Source: Sphagnum compactum (lineage: Eukaryota; Bryophyta; Sphagnopsida; Sphagnales). Taken from it: DNA of 64,000 nt. Where the stretch lies: positions 13,326,875 to 13,390,874 of the forward strand of contig OZ234495.1 in the NCBI GenBank assembly GCA_965153455.1. The letters are read 5' to 3'. How positions within the stretch are numbered: position 1 is the first letter of the stretch; every line of letters begins with the position of its first letter. Positions 11,801 through 23,329 of the stretch are shown one piece after another. A program made the position numbers and the translations under genes. The notes beneath the pieces are model-generated. The model ran no database searches. It saw only the letters and a list, made by a program, of their open reading frames with translations, and was not told where the DNA came from.

Positions 11801-14153
11801 GAAACTCTGGCATTTGTGGTGTGGACCTTGTGAATGTGGGCAGGGCAGGAGCTTCCAAGATCTGCAGCAGTCCGAACAAAGTTGAGCAAAAGGAAATGGC
11901 AACCAAGCTGATATCACAAACAGGACAATGAGGGACAATGTGTTGGCAGAAAGACCTTCTTTGGGAGGGGACGAGCCTTGAATTTGGGAATATTAGCAAG
12001 CATCTCCTCTTCCAGTTCTGCTGTACTCTTCATCCTACCTCACCATGCACAACCAAATCTTTGAATTACCACTCTTCAGTCACCCAAAACATCATATTGG
12101 TTTGTGGAACACTAGTTTAAGCAGGAAAGCAGTAAGCACAGACCTTGTGGGTCTTGATCTCTGTGAGGTTTCTAATTCAAATTCCTTAGGCATTGTCAAC
12201 TGCATCTTAGGTTTGTCTGCAAGATGTGTCTCCTCCTGTTATCCAGCCATACACCAATCATACATTAACATGACATGAACACAGGGTTAGTTGGATAGGA
12301 ATCCAACATTCATTCAAATGAGGTTCTGAATGTTTTCATATCACAGCAATACCTGGTTTATAGTACGTGTTCGATGTGAATAGAATCTCTCAGGAGTCTT
12401 GTTCTGGAATCTCCTCACCCTCTCAGCCATTGAAACAAATGGTGAAGGTGGCCTCATAACCTGATAAATTGCAGTGATTAGAGATAGGAAAGACTATCTT
12501 GAGCTGCAACACAAAAGTGCCATAGAAGAGAGGCTAATTTTGCATGTTCGAGAGACCAGAGTGAAAGGAGAGTTTGGGAGAGCAGCAGTGCAAGCACACC
12601 ATAGATGCTTTTTGGGGGCTAGCATTTACTTGATGATGTCGTGAGCAGGATTGTGTTGAGAGATGAAACTCATGGAAAGTTGTTGGGGCTGGAGGAGCAT
12701 TGGGCTTTGACACATAATTTATCTGCTTTACATTTGACCCACGACTCCTTGAGAGCTTCTCTTATGTTCATGGTTAGCAAACAGGCAACAGCCTATTCCT
12801 GCCTGCCCAGCATGACTCCAACCATAGACACAAGGTAAAAATGAGCTTCTATACCTTTGAACTTAGACCTCCTTCAAGCTTCTGCTTCTTCTGGGCTTGA
12901 GTATCAAGGATACTGCCAGCAATCACCGCCCCCTCCCTCTTGCTAGAGGCATTCCTTTCAGCAATCCTGTCATGGAGTTTGAGCCAAAATTCAGCCTTTA
13001 ACCCTCTATTGGTGTGCACATGGAGAGAATTGGGACCCAGCCCCAGCAAGAATCTAACGCTCAAATTGTGTAACAGTTATTTCTGGGGAAAAAATGTGAT
13101 TTTGATTTCGATTTTATCAAGAATGTGTACCGGGAATTCGAGTTGGACAGCCTATGCTTGGAGCCAGATTGAGGTTCCCGAGGAAGAGGAGCTTCCCTCC
13201 AAGCCTCCGAGTAGAGCCTCTTCGCTGGAAGGCTTCCCGGGGAGACCACAAGAGCAGCCAGGCCTGTAGGCGGGGTTCGATTCACGTCAGCCACACCTGC
13301 TGCACCTGGAACGATTCTACACTCCGGAGTGCAGGGTTCTTCTTCTGTGCCGGAAACGCTCGCAGCTGCAAATGGAGGCAGAAACTATGACTACGACCTC
13401 ACGCCGCAAAGCAGTAAACGAGTAATAAGCACGCGAAAACGCACGCCCGCAGACAAAAATCATGTGGAAGTGTGCAGTGTGCACATACCAAAACTCGGCA
13501 CAGAAGTCCCGTCAGGTGCGGTAGTCTGTTCACATTCCCTGGAAAGATAATCCAATTCTTCTACAGGCATTCTGCTCTCCGGTTTCGGTGATACATGTGC
13601 CAGAATCTGCCGTGAAAAAAAACGCGACGAAAAGATCACGAGCAAAACCACATTCAGCAGTCTCGGAAAAACCTCGTATCCAGTTCTATAGGGCTCCGAC
13701 ACTTCAGGACCAGAATAAGAATCAGCGTCGACCAGAGTTCGAGATCGAGAGGAGCACAGACCTGTTGAGCTTCAAGATTGCCACCAAGACCGAAGTTGAA
13801 AGCAGCCGAGCAAAGCTCCGGAATCGACTTGGTCTTTGCAACATGTGCTGCACCTCAACATTGCCAAAAACAGAGCAATTAGATCACTCGCGCGCGCGCG
13901 CGCTCTACCTCTCTCTCTGTCTTTTTTCTCTGTGTCTCTCTGAAAAACCAGAAACCTTGCCCCCCAAAAAATAACAGATATATCTGTGCAGCGGGTTGAA
14001 GTACACACGTGAAGCTTCATAAGGCAAGGCGCTGTCAAACCAGCGCTCGGCGGCAGCGATATCAGCGTCCGTCTCCTCATATCGGAAGTCATAAAACATG
14101 GGAGCGCAGAACTCGTATCTGTAATCAACGTCTATGTCCATCGACTCCGCCAT
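8805..14153 (-). CDS. TPX2: TPX2 spindle assembly factor, complete, 21 exons
   Basis: TPX2 activates Aurora kinase and nucleates spindle microtubules. Exons (minus strand): 14153-14009, 13847-13762, 13606-13489, 13365-13131, 13053-12855, 12460-12353, 12235-12144, 12025-11956, 11861-11799, 11670-11587, 11442-11342, 11224-11146, 10972-10907, 10679-10608, 10431-10366, 10185-10066, 9940-9774, 9556-9448, 9302-9243, 9110-9016, 8916-8805. All join in phase and give 748 residues, close to the usual plant length of about 750. The start is the ATG at 14153. The N-terminal Aurora-binding motif YEFCAPMFYDF is at residues 13-23. FVSMAERVRRFQ is near 270. Two IPKFKARPL motifs lie near 340 and 450. The C-terminal TPX2 domain spans about 628-700, with PLTEVQEFNFHVDHRAVERA followed by a charged helix. 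The exon 10 donor is ambiguous: several in-phase GT sites exist near 11569-11593. A CT-rich microsatellite lies about 460 bp upstream of the start. Family assignment is very secure. Confidence 0.95.
13888..13904. repeat. (CG)n run inside TPX2 intron 1
   Basis: An alternating C/G run of about 16 bases sits in the first TPX2 intron (13848-14008), followed directly by a CT-rich stretch on the plus strand. It stands out in an AT-rich window. No function is claimed. Confidence 0.85.
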
Positions 14154-14612
14154 TTCGCACACAATCGCTACGTGCTCGTCTTACGTAAACAGATCCTGAA
14201 CAAACAAACAAACAACAGACATGCCACAAGAATCCGACAATGTCATTTCACTCAAACACAATTCGAGGAAAAAAAAAAATCCCTCAACCGCTGAGATCCA
14301 TCAAGCTCTCATTCGACACGCTCACAAAATCGCACGTCGCCGAAAGACGACGAAAAACAAAAGGGACATTCGAACAGAAAATGTCCGTTGTCAAATGGAG
14401 ACTTTGGAAACAAAATTGTGTATATATAAAATCCATGCCACAGACTGCAGGAACTCCCGTCGGAAAGTGAAGAAAGGAAAAGCGTAAAGGGTGAAGTGAA
14501 GCACTTACTGCAGCGAAAAAGCCAAGGAGCATTGAAAGCAAGGAAATGCGAAAACAAAACATAGGAAATCGGGATTATTGAAGAAGAAGAAGATCCGTTG
14601 TTGGTAGGTGTG

Positions 14613-14658
<46 letters not shown>

Positions 14659-15680
14659 TGGGGGGGGGAGAAGGAAACGCGAGAGGTAGCCAGCGACCGA
14701 GCGAGGTGGAATCGAGTTCTGCACGGGTTTGAATTCCTAACCTCCAACGGTCAAGTACCGTATTTTGCGGCTGCGGGCTGCCCTAGACACCAAAAGCGTG
14801 TATTTTGAAAAAAAAGATTTGGGGTCGTTGGTTCTTTCGATAAGTACCTGACGAAGGGTCGTTGGTAGGACTTACAACTGTGTTGGATTCGCAGCGGGTC
14901 CCTTCCCTGTGTGACGGGATTGCCGGAAACGCAGCAGAAGACCTTAAATAAGCACAGGGTCCTTATTGCAGGACTGCTTGTTTTATTTTTTTCCTTATCT
15001 GCCCTTGACTTGAACCTTCTTTTTCTTTTTCTTAAAAAAGATGATGGATGATGCCCAGACACATGTTGGTGCTCTGCCCCATTATCTATTACAGGCCCCA
15101 AATGTGCATAATAGGAGCCAGACTCTTATAATGGGCACCAACCATATGTGTGTCTCTGGGCATCTACAGAAACTTCATCGATGGGCAAATGGGCAGTCAT
15201 GAGAAACAGAAGCAGACAGTAGTATTTTTGTACTGCGGGCAGTAAAGTATTAGGGACCCTTTGCTTATGTAACGTGTTGCGAAAGCAGCTCGATCTGACA
15301 AGGTGTCATGTAAGTAGGGGCAGGTTGACAATGAAGAAACCACATATAGTTTAGTTACTTGGGATTGCGAACCAGGTTTAATGGCGACAACATCATATCA
15401 TCGTGATGAGGTTTTTGGACATGCTCTGGGAATTCATGTGTTTGTAGATTGATTCAACCTTGCAAAACTTTATTCATAAACACATCGTAGATTGGAACAT
15501 GTACAAAGGAATAAGAAAAAGGAAAAGGGAGAGTTTACAGGACGTCAAGTTAGCTCAAACTAGATATCAAAATCTCTCCATGTCCAAAATCGATCGCTTG
15601 TAATATGTCAACCGTACTTTTCCATGTCAAAAATTGATCACTTGCAATAGGTCGATCATGGTGATGGGAGGTGTGTCTTA
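14154..15680. other. TPX2 upstream region, no other gene seen
   Basis: This covers the probable TPX2 leader and promoter and then unassigned sequence up to the decayed reverse transcriptase gene. On the minus strand a TATATA-like stretch lies at 14421-14430, about 270 bp before the TPX2 ATG. A 116-codon open frame at 14751-15101 (minus) has no recognisable motif and is not supported as a gene. Confidence 0.45.
14617..14649. repeat. (GA)n microsatellite upstream of TPX2
   Basis: A GA dinucleotide run, read as CT on the TPX2 strand, lies about 460 bp upstream of the TPX2 ATG. A run of nine G follows near 14660. CT/GA runs are common in plant promoters and 5' UTRs and can bind GAGA-type factors, so this is probably part of the TPX2 promoter or leader. 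That role is inferred from position only. Confidence 0.7.
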
Positions 15681-18600
15681 AAAGGTTGAAGTCAATAAGT
15701 AGTCAGGCCTATGGTTATCCGCCTGACTTAAAATGGAATATGCTTGCATCCTTTGTAATGTGATTGAAATTTTTTGACGAAAAAAAGTAACTAAAACAAA
15801 AAGATGAAGGCCTTTTGGCCCTTTCAAGCTCCAAATGGCATTAGCATACTCGTGTAAAAACACATAAGCATGTTTGTGTAGACATCCAAATACTTCAATT
15901 GTTAAATGGAGGATTTGATCAATGGGGTGTCAGTTGCGATAATTCCTTTCTTTAACTTGAGTTGCATCGAAGGCAATAAATCCTTCAGTTGCTCAAGATC
16001 AGGAAAATAAATTCCCTCGTGTTGGGTCAACAATGACAACATTGGTTAGGTGTCACAGATTACATCATAGGTTCCCATGTGTTCATTGCCATGAACGCAA
16101 TGTAAAAGGTGGATACCCATAAGGTTGACGGGATGTGTGCACATGCATCAAAGGATACTTACAATTGAAGGATGGGGTAGTCCAAGTCAGTTCGATGAAA
16201 AACACTAGGGAAGATAATCAAAAGGCTAGGAAAATTGGTCGAATTGTAAACCAAGTGTTCGGCCATAAGCCAAAACATGAGTATGATGAACCTTAAATAT
16301 CTTGGCGAAAAGCATGCTGGAAAATGTATGATGGTGCAGACACTTTAAAATGGAATCTTGAAATCAAACCATTTGTTGCTCAATGAGTTGTTCAAACAGA
16401 GCAAGACACGTGCAAATTAGGGGTAATAAAAAATCACATGTCGCTGGTGTTACTAAAAAAGGATGGTGTTGTTGTTGACTCATGTTAAGGCTTTAAAAAG
16501 GAAGGGACGTTGATTGACCATAAACTTAATAGCTATGATTGAAACTACAAGGGCCCAATTCCATAAATAAACTATTGGGGTGATGGTGGATGTCAGTATG
16601 AACCCGATGCCACCAAAAGTTATTAGGAGAAAAGCTTGTTTATGTGTTAGAAATCTTTATAGGCTATCAAATGATCATAGACACAAGAGGCGCCCAAATG
16701 TTTGAAAGAGGGATGAATAAAAACAAAAAGGGATTTTAAGAAAGTGGAGGAAGGAGGTGTACATTGTAAGAGACATGATGACCGTTACACAAAGTAATGA
16801 ATTAGAATTCCAAAGGTTATTTAAACATCACCCATTCCAAGGAAAAGGTCCACATGTCAAACATCCTATAGTATGGCATCTTTGATAAAAAATGATATGA
16901 ATGATGAAGTACCCAATGGAACCCCCAAAATTCCAATTCCTTCTTATGGGGTAGTAAACTGGGATAGGGTGTTGAAATCAAATGGTAAACCAAAGGGTGA
17001 CCATGTTACACATTTTTGAAATTCGATAGAAAAACCTATTGCATGGAATTCGATATAGAAATGTTCATGTATAGATGATATAATTGAAGGGGGACCTATG
17101 ATGTGAATGTCATTTACAATGGATGATGTGACGCACCCCCAAGCTCATTGATGGACTCATTGCAAGTCCAAAGGTGAAGACAACGGAAGGAGAAGGAGTT
17201 GGGGCGCACTCTTTGGCTCACAACACTTCGGGGGTAGAGGGGCGTGCTGGAGCTCCGGGATGAAGACTAGGAAGATTGACGAGCAACTCAATTACTCACA
17301 CGGACGTGCACAAACCAAACAACAAGTTGGTTAATGCATCGCTAGAGCACTTTTGGTGCATGGACGAGTCACGGGCAAATACGGACTCACAAGACTCACC
17401 ATGGCCCGAACTTGGGGGAAGCCACCACCTTCCCCATTATAATATATTTTTTTCCTAGTCACGGGACCAGCACCCAAATGTCATTTTGTCCCGGGACTCC
17501 CAAGTGGGAGTCCCGAAATTTCCAAAATTGGGACTCCCGCGACTTTGGAGACCCATAACTTTGTGCCCAGACCTTCGAGTGAGATGATGTCTAAAGCAAA
17601 GTTATAGCCCTCGTTGAGAGCTTTCAACGGTATGTGGCACGCCACTTGAACGCAAGGGAATCAGGGCGATTCCTGACTTTTAGTAATCAGAAGTCAAATT
17701 GTCAATTTGACTCCCGGCCCTTCTTTTGGCCATAACTTGCGTTTCAGGTACCCGTCTACGTTCCAAGAGCCTTTCAATGATATAAGGAACTTTTCAATCC
17801 AATGAGTTTTGACCCCTACAATCGCCCTCTGAAAATTTGGGAATCCATTGGGACTCCAACTCCCAAGGTGGGAGCTCACTTAGGAGTGCGGGGGTTCATT
17901 CCCTCACACTCTCTGTCACTCTCGGGAGCATGAAATGTGACTCTCGGGCTCACTTTTGGCCCGCACCTTTGCAAACCTTTGCCTTGGTCGCGAGCCCAAG
18001 GCTAAGGTTGCGACAGAAATAGACAAGAAGGGAAATGATTAGCTATAAAACATAAGACCTTAAAGTGAGCTAAAATGAATAATGCCCCTCCCAAAGGACA
18101 CCTTGATGGGTTCCCATGGCAAATGGGATGAATGTGACATCACCTTCACGATTATGCTGATTATAAAACAAAGGAAACTCAAATGCATAAAATGCACGAA
18201 CAAAAGGGATGAGTTGTATGATGTTTCCACATGTTGCACAAAATTCTTGAAATTTGACCCCTCTTAACAATGAATTGAATGCATTTGCCATGTCCAACTA
18301 GAAAACAACTTAGTTCCGGGGTGAAAGTCTAGAGTGCACTTGATGTGGATTATTACTTCACAACCGCCCTATATTGCAACTCTGAATTAATGCGGGGAGA
18401 AATGTATTGCAAAACATTGCAAAATTGAACGCATAAAATGTGACTTAAGAGTTGATACAATGTTTCCCACACTACAATGGGACAAACTCCCCCCGAAGGT
18501 TTGGTCATGGCTAAAAGGCAAACTGCTCCAAAGACACATGTAATTTGAAATGGAATGTGACCCTATGTGATATGAAAACAAAGTTGAAACAATTGAAGGA

Positions 18601-18820
18601 ATCCATTCGCTGAAGCTTTTGGGTGAAAATAGTCCAACAATGTTCAAAAATCATCCCATAAGGACCATTTACCAATAAATGTGGCATGCATTAGAATGTT
18701 AGTTTGAAGGAATCATAAGAAAATTCAAGGTCCTGGTTTGGCTTGTAGTTTTTAGGAAAAAAGGGAAATAACCATCTAATTCAAGGTGTAATGCGATGAA
18801 AACTAAGGTGGTGTTAGAAG
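15680..18820 (-). pseudogene. Decayed non-LTR-type reverse transcriptase gene, interrupted
   Basis: The minus strand encodes fragments of one reverse transcriptase with many stops and frameshifts. From high to low coordinates: an N-terminal part at 18647-18387 (NIVGLFSPKSFSEWIPSIVS); motif A (DMANAFNS) near 18295 and a motif B-like MGTHQG, both within 18297-18070; then HFPSCLF just above 18016. After an 889-bp insertion the frame resumes at 17126 with a motif C remnant (VNDIHIIGP, normally an ADD core), followed by LGVPLGTSS near 16910. The C-terminal part continues through 16100 (HCVHGNEH) to 15863-15678 (FRQKISITLQRMQA). The layout recalls non-LTR elements with a C-terminal Cys/His motif, but the clade is not certain. 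It is clearly non-functional. Earlier coding sequence may reach beyond 18820 but is too decayed to delimit. Confidence 0.78.
17127..18015. mobile_element. Candidate solo LTR inserted in the reverse transcriptase gene
   Basis: This 889-bp block begins TGTGACGC and ends TTGCGACA, the TG...CA form of LTR ends. It interrupts the reverse transcriptase reading on the minus strand exactly between FPSCLF and the VNDIHI motif, so it is an insertion. It has higher GC than its surroundings and internal repeats around the phrase GGGACTCCC. No coding frame of note is present. A clean 5-bp target-site duplication is not visible (GATGA before, GAAAT after), so the ends may be off by a few bases or the copy is old. 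Confidence 0.65.
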
Positions 18821-20827
18821 ACATGGGTGAAGGGGAAAATGGTGTCAAAGCACAAGTTGCTTAAAAGTATTATTTTACACATCTAACAAGTAAACTATAG
18901 AGAAGGTGTTTATGAACTAGAAGATCATGTTGGGGAAGAGACACTAAGCTTGGACTTGCCGTTAAAACTTAAGCTCGCGAAAAGCACCTCTTGCAAGTTT
19001 TCCTAATCACTTACTAAAAAGCAGTTGATTCAGACCCATGTTCCCTTATGCCCTATTGCCCCACTATGATGGAGTAAAGCGAAACACCATTAGGGTAACA
19101 AAAGGAACAAGTGTTAAGATGTTGCATCATAAAGGTCATGTGCTAGGTCGAATGGAAAAAGAAACACCATTTGTACATCACACCATAGAATAGTAGGGAT
19201 GCAATTATACATTCGAAGATGACAAAAGCCCAAATGAAAGGAACTGAAGACATTTAATGATAAAACCCAAGTCTAAACTTATGCAAGTGGGGTGGGAGCA
19301 AAGGAGGGTATTAAGCTAAGATGGTCATAGGGGTTTGGAATAAATGAATTGGTGCTTGATAGGAACACTAATGACAAGCTAACCCTTGACTAGTAAATTA
19401 GCATCCATAAATGGGGCAAGAGACTTTAGGCACGAAGGTTTTGAATGTGTTGAGGAAATGGGGGTAGGTTGGGGGGTCTGATCATGGACAACTATATAGG
19501 TCAATAGATTGGAAGGGGGAAAAGGTCTTATATGTGCTTGATCAAAGGCTTTGGGAAAGTGTAGGGTTGTGGCCCACATTCATATGAAAAGTTAGGGGCT
19601 GGTAAGAGGAATTTAGAGTAGGTGGTGGTTTATTATAATGGGAAGGGGAATTGATGGGTGGTTCATGGTTTACATGGGAGATGGGGTGTCTAGAGAATAA
19701 GTTTGTGGTGGTGCATGATAAAGCATATGGGTGATGGGAACCATGAGGTTTGATGAAACATGATGAATTAAAGGACCCCTAGGATGTTTGGTGACCATGA
19801 GGAAAGAAGCTTACTAAGATCAAAGGCCCTACTTTTTAAAGACTAAACTTCTACAAGGCAATCATAAATCTACAAAACCAACCACATAAGATTAAATGAA
19901 ATGAAAGAAAAAGATAAGAAACCTCCTAGGGGTCCTTAGTTAAGGCATTATGCCAAAGCCAAACCCTAACTTCGTTATAGGCTTGGGTGTCACAATCACT
20001 ATTCTACTAGGTTCAACATGACCAAAACACTTTAATTCCAAAATATTACATGTTTCACTCCTTGTTCCTAGTCATATAGGACTTGAAACAAATAATGCCA
20101 CACAAAAATTTCCTAAAAAATGAATGTAATGGATTAGTTGCCCTCTTCACAAGGGTCCCAATCCATTTCAGAAACTATGTACAACAAAGTTTCAAATGAT
20201 ACCTAACTTTGCAGTGGAAAGCGTGTTGTGTCTTCACACGTTTGTAGGATGCACCATGGCGCTCTTGTTTGGCTGGTTGGCTGGGTAACCCGACGAAGTA
20301 TGTATTTTATGTTGCATTGGTCTTTATTTGTTTTGTAAGGACCTTCTAATACCAAATGTTATTACTTTCAATTACGTTTCCCTATTGCATGGGTCCCATA
20401 ATCCACCTATGTCATAGATCGGATACAAAAGGGAAAAAACATTTAACCCCCCCCCCTAATTTAGCCTTTTAATGGATCGGTTACCTTGGATATAATGGCC
20501 TTCAAAGGAAAACACAATCCTCTTCTGTGACCTTTTTTTTGGGGGTTGGATGTCTATTTCTGATCAAGTAAACACATAAGTTTTGCACAAAGTACGAAAC
20601 AAAAAATTTCTAGCAATGATCGACGTTGACCTCCAAACCCAAAACACTTTGTGCAAAACGAAAAAAATTCAAGAAATGAAGTTTGAGCTTGAATTTGAAG
20701 CGCAACTATCATTTGATGACTTGGTTTCTTGCTCATTTCTAAATGCTAAAACTTCATTTTTTTCTTCTTCAAAGCATATACCTCATACTTTTAAAACACA
20801 AAGTTAATCTTAAACAAAGCTAGTTAG
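18821..20827. other. Intergenic, decayed repeat sequence
   Basis: No gene is recognised. The part next to 18820 may carry further remnants of the reverse transcriptase N-terminus on the minus strand, but stops are too dense to be sure. A run of C lies near 20450. Short open frames here show no domain signature. Confidence 0.4.
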
Positions 20828-21139
20828 TTATGAACTATGGTGATAAACTAAAGTTTTTTTTTCAAAAGAATATTCAATGAAAGTTATGCATAAAGTCAAG
20901 CGATTAGGGGGCGAGAATGGCCAGTTTTGGCATAATAGTGCATCAAACACATAATTGGGAATGAAAATTTTACAAAACAAAATAACTAGGACCCAAATTA
21001 GTTTTTCCACCAATTTTGGTGGCAAACTAAATTTCATCCGGTCTTTCATGAACGCATCCATTATTGTTATATGTATTTTCACTACTCCTACATGTATAAT
21101 GATTATAATTATTTTCAAACCTTGTGCATTAAATGTTGA

Positions 21140-21858
21140 ATTCCAATACCATGTCCGTGAAGAGACCGAATCTTGTCACTCAAGCCTTCTCCAAATCCAG
21201 CCGCTGAAAATCCTTGACACTTCCAACCTGAAATGATGAGGTCCACGGGGTCAAATAATTCCATATGCTTCTTCTGAATTAATTGTATGTCAGAGGGTAA
21301 GAAAATGAAACTGGCCTTCCATGCGATGGTTGTAAACTATTGTGGAAATCTGGCAATGAGCTCCATCATTTTCGATGCCACCACTTGCTTTGCAATAAGA
21401 TCAATGTCTACGTAAAAATACCTCCGAACCACCATCCCTAACTGTAGTAGGGCTTCGAGACTTGTACCAATACCACCAAATAGCTCTAGTAACATAATCT
21501 CCTCCTTAGGCGGTGTCCAGGTGATTAGTTGACGAAGAACTAGCTTAATTAGTTCGCCATGGCTCTCCATGTTATCAAAACTAGACAGAGCTTTGACCAA
21601 GGGCTCGTGGGCTGCTTTGAACTTCTGTAAAACCTCTGGTCTATATTGAATGTTAGTAGGAACCACCCTCAAGCTTTTAGTAGCTTGGGCGTAAGTTATC
21701 TCCTCTTCATCTCCCTCTATCCACTCGTGGCTAGCTTGTTGGATGTAGGAAATGGTGTGTGCTTCCTTGAGCATACAATGGTGAGCCATAGGACTATGGT
21801 TCCCATGTAAATCAAGGGGTATGTATCCCAGGTGGTGGCCATTAGTCTCCCAATCCAC
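21140..21858 (-). pseudogene. C5-cytosine methyltransferase domain of the retroelement
   Basis: Motif I is clear: LELFGGIGTSLEALLQLG, followed by an acidic VDID at the position that binds S-adenosylmethionine. After a TAG at 21339-21337 the same frame continues to motif IV at 21228-21202, reading GWKCQGFSAAG. The catalytic Cys (codon 21219-21217) is kept, but the usual Pro before it is Lys. A GEGLSD segment follows, then the frame breaks. Family knowledge: these motifs define 5-methylcytosine methyltransferases. The domain sits downstream of a retroviral-type protease in one frame, so it belongs to the element and not to a host gene. The copy is inactive. Confidence 0.75.
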
Positions 21859-21879
21859 TCGGTAGTACGCATGCTCGAA

Positions 21880-22620
21880 CTAGTTGTCAATTGTGAAACC
21901 TGGTGGAAACAGGGCCTCTTGCCCAATGAGCACATCGTAACTAGTGGCATTGGTGACTAAACATCTGACCCATAAGCAAAGCTCCTGATCTGTACCTTCA
22001 TTGAAGTTAAGTGCAATAAAATCCGAGCTCTCCCCAAGTACCTCCTCTATGTTCCCACTAGCGGTGTGAATTTGCCACATAGATTTCCAGAATTTGGAAT
22101 CAAACATGCCCATCTTCTTGGCGAATTGAACTCCAAGAATCACTGGTTGGGCACCTCTATCAAGAAATACCACTCTGGGTGTATGTCCTCCCACCTGGAT
22201 CGCTGACTCAGTATTGTCGACAATAGCAACTTTGGTGGCGATGGAAGTTCTCTCACTAGGCACCACCTTCGCAAATGAGTGAGAGATTTTCTGGAGAAAA
22301 TGGTTATTCACAACGCCTTTGTTAAGTAACAAATCCACAAGTGAGGTGTTCTTAGTTCCCTTTTGATATGTGAATGTAGAATCAGAGGTAGGAGAGCCCA
22401 CTGGTTTAGCCATGCTAAAACTAGTGACTAGATTACGAACGCCATTTGCAACACGTGAGCCAATCGAGTGTCTTTCCAAGGTGTTGGATGGGACCCCTGT
22501 AGCATGTGGATTAGGGATTGGTAGAAGACCTGATGTAATGTTCAGGGTATTTTTTAATACTGTAATTATGTCCCTGGTGCTTAGCTTCAATTCTTGAAAA
22601 CTAAACAACGGTGTATTCAC
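21880..22620 (-). pseudogene. Retroelement aspartic protease region
   Basis: The 246-codon frame includes VVFLDRGAQPVILG, which matches the retropepsin active-site segment except that the central Asp-Ser/Thr-Gly is Asp-Arg-Gly. Later come SYDVLIGQEALFP and a terminal FTIDN. The frame ends at a TAG and then resumes without a shift at 21879 into the methyltransferase part, so the stop looks like a point change in a continuous polyprotein. Confidence 0.72.
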
Positions 22621-23329
22621 TAGCTTTTACGCCATTTCATGCATTTGAAGTTGGCACTCCATAAGCTTATCAGTGGAAAATTGTGTGTTTTCCTGATGTA
22701 CATGTACTCCTGGGACACAAGAATTTGATGCCCTAGTAGCTTGTGGTGTAGTAGTCTCCTCCCCCCTCGCCAACAAGGTGTGTTCTTTTTCCGTGTTGAG
22801 AGGACGAAAAGATTGTGGCATGACTGTTCGAGCTCCTCTAGCCATGGTAATAGGACTTGAACCAGATTCGAGTCCATCAGTCTGAATTACCTGCCTAATG
22901 GTAGAAACTCTGGGTGTCACACTAGCCTCTTGTGCCGCGAAGTAGGAAGGGCAAAAAGAAGTGGCAAATCCTGGTGTGAGACTAAAATTGTGTGCACTGG
23001 AAAGAACATACTCCCCAACCATGGCATTGTGTGAGAGGCCATAGAATGACCTAGGAGGTCCATCCTATGATCCTGAACCCTGTACAGGTTGGGCATGACT
23101 AGTTGGTTGGGAAGACTTGCCTTTTAGCAAGTTGGGCCCTCAATGATTCGAGTTCATTTTGTAGAATTTGAACTTGAGCGACATGGTCCGTCTTGTCAAC
23201 ATTGTGCTCTTTCTTCTTAGCATTCTTATTGGAATTACCCTTGGTGGGGAAAACCTGAGTGGAAGGCTGAGGTGCCTTGGCTTTTAGTTGAAGGGCAACA
23301 GAAGATGCTAGGAGATTTTGCCATGGTAA

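Noticed and set aside
13154-13974. Plus-strand frames of 73 to 128 codons across the TPX2 5' exons
   Set aside because: They are shadows of TPX2 exons 2 to 4, which splice in phase on the minus strand.
14751-15101. 116-codon minus-strand frame upstream of TPX2
   Set aside because: No motif, no homology that I recognise, and no link in phase to TPX2 exon 1.
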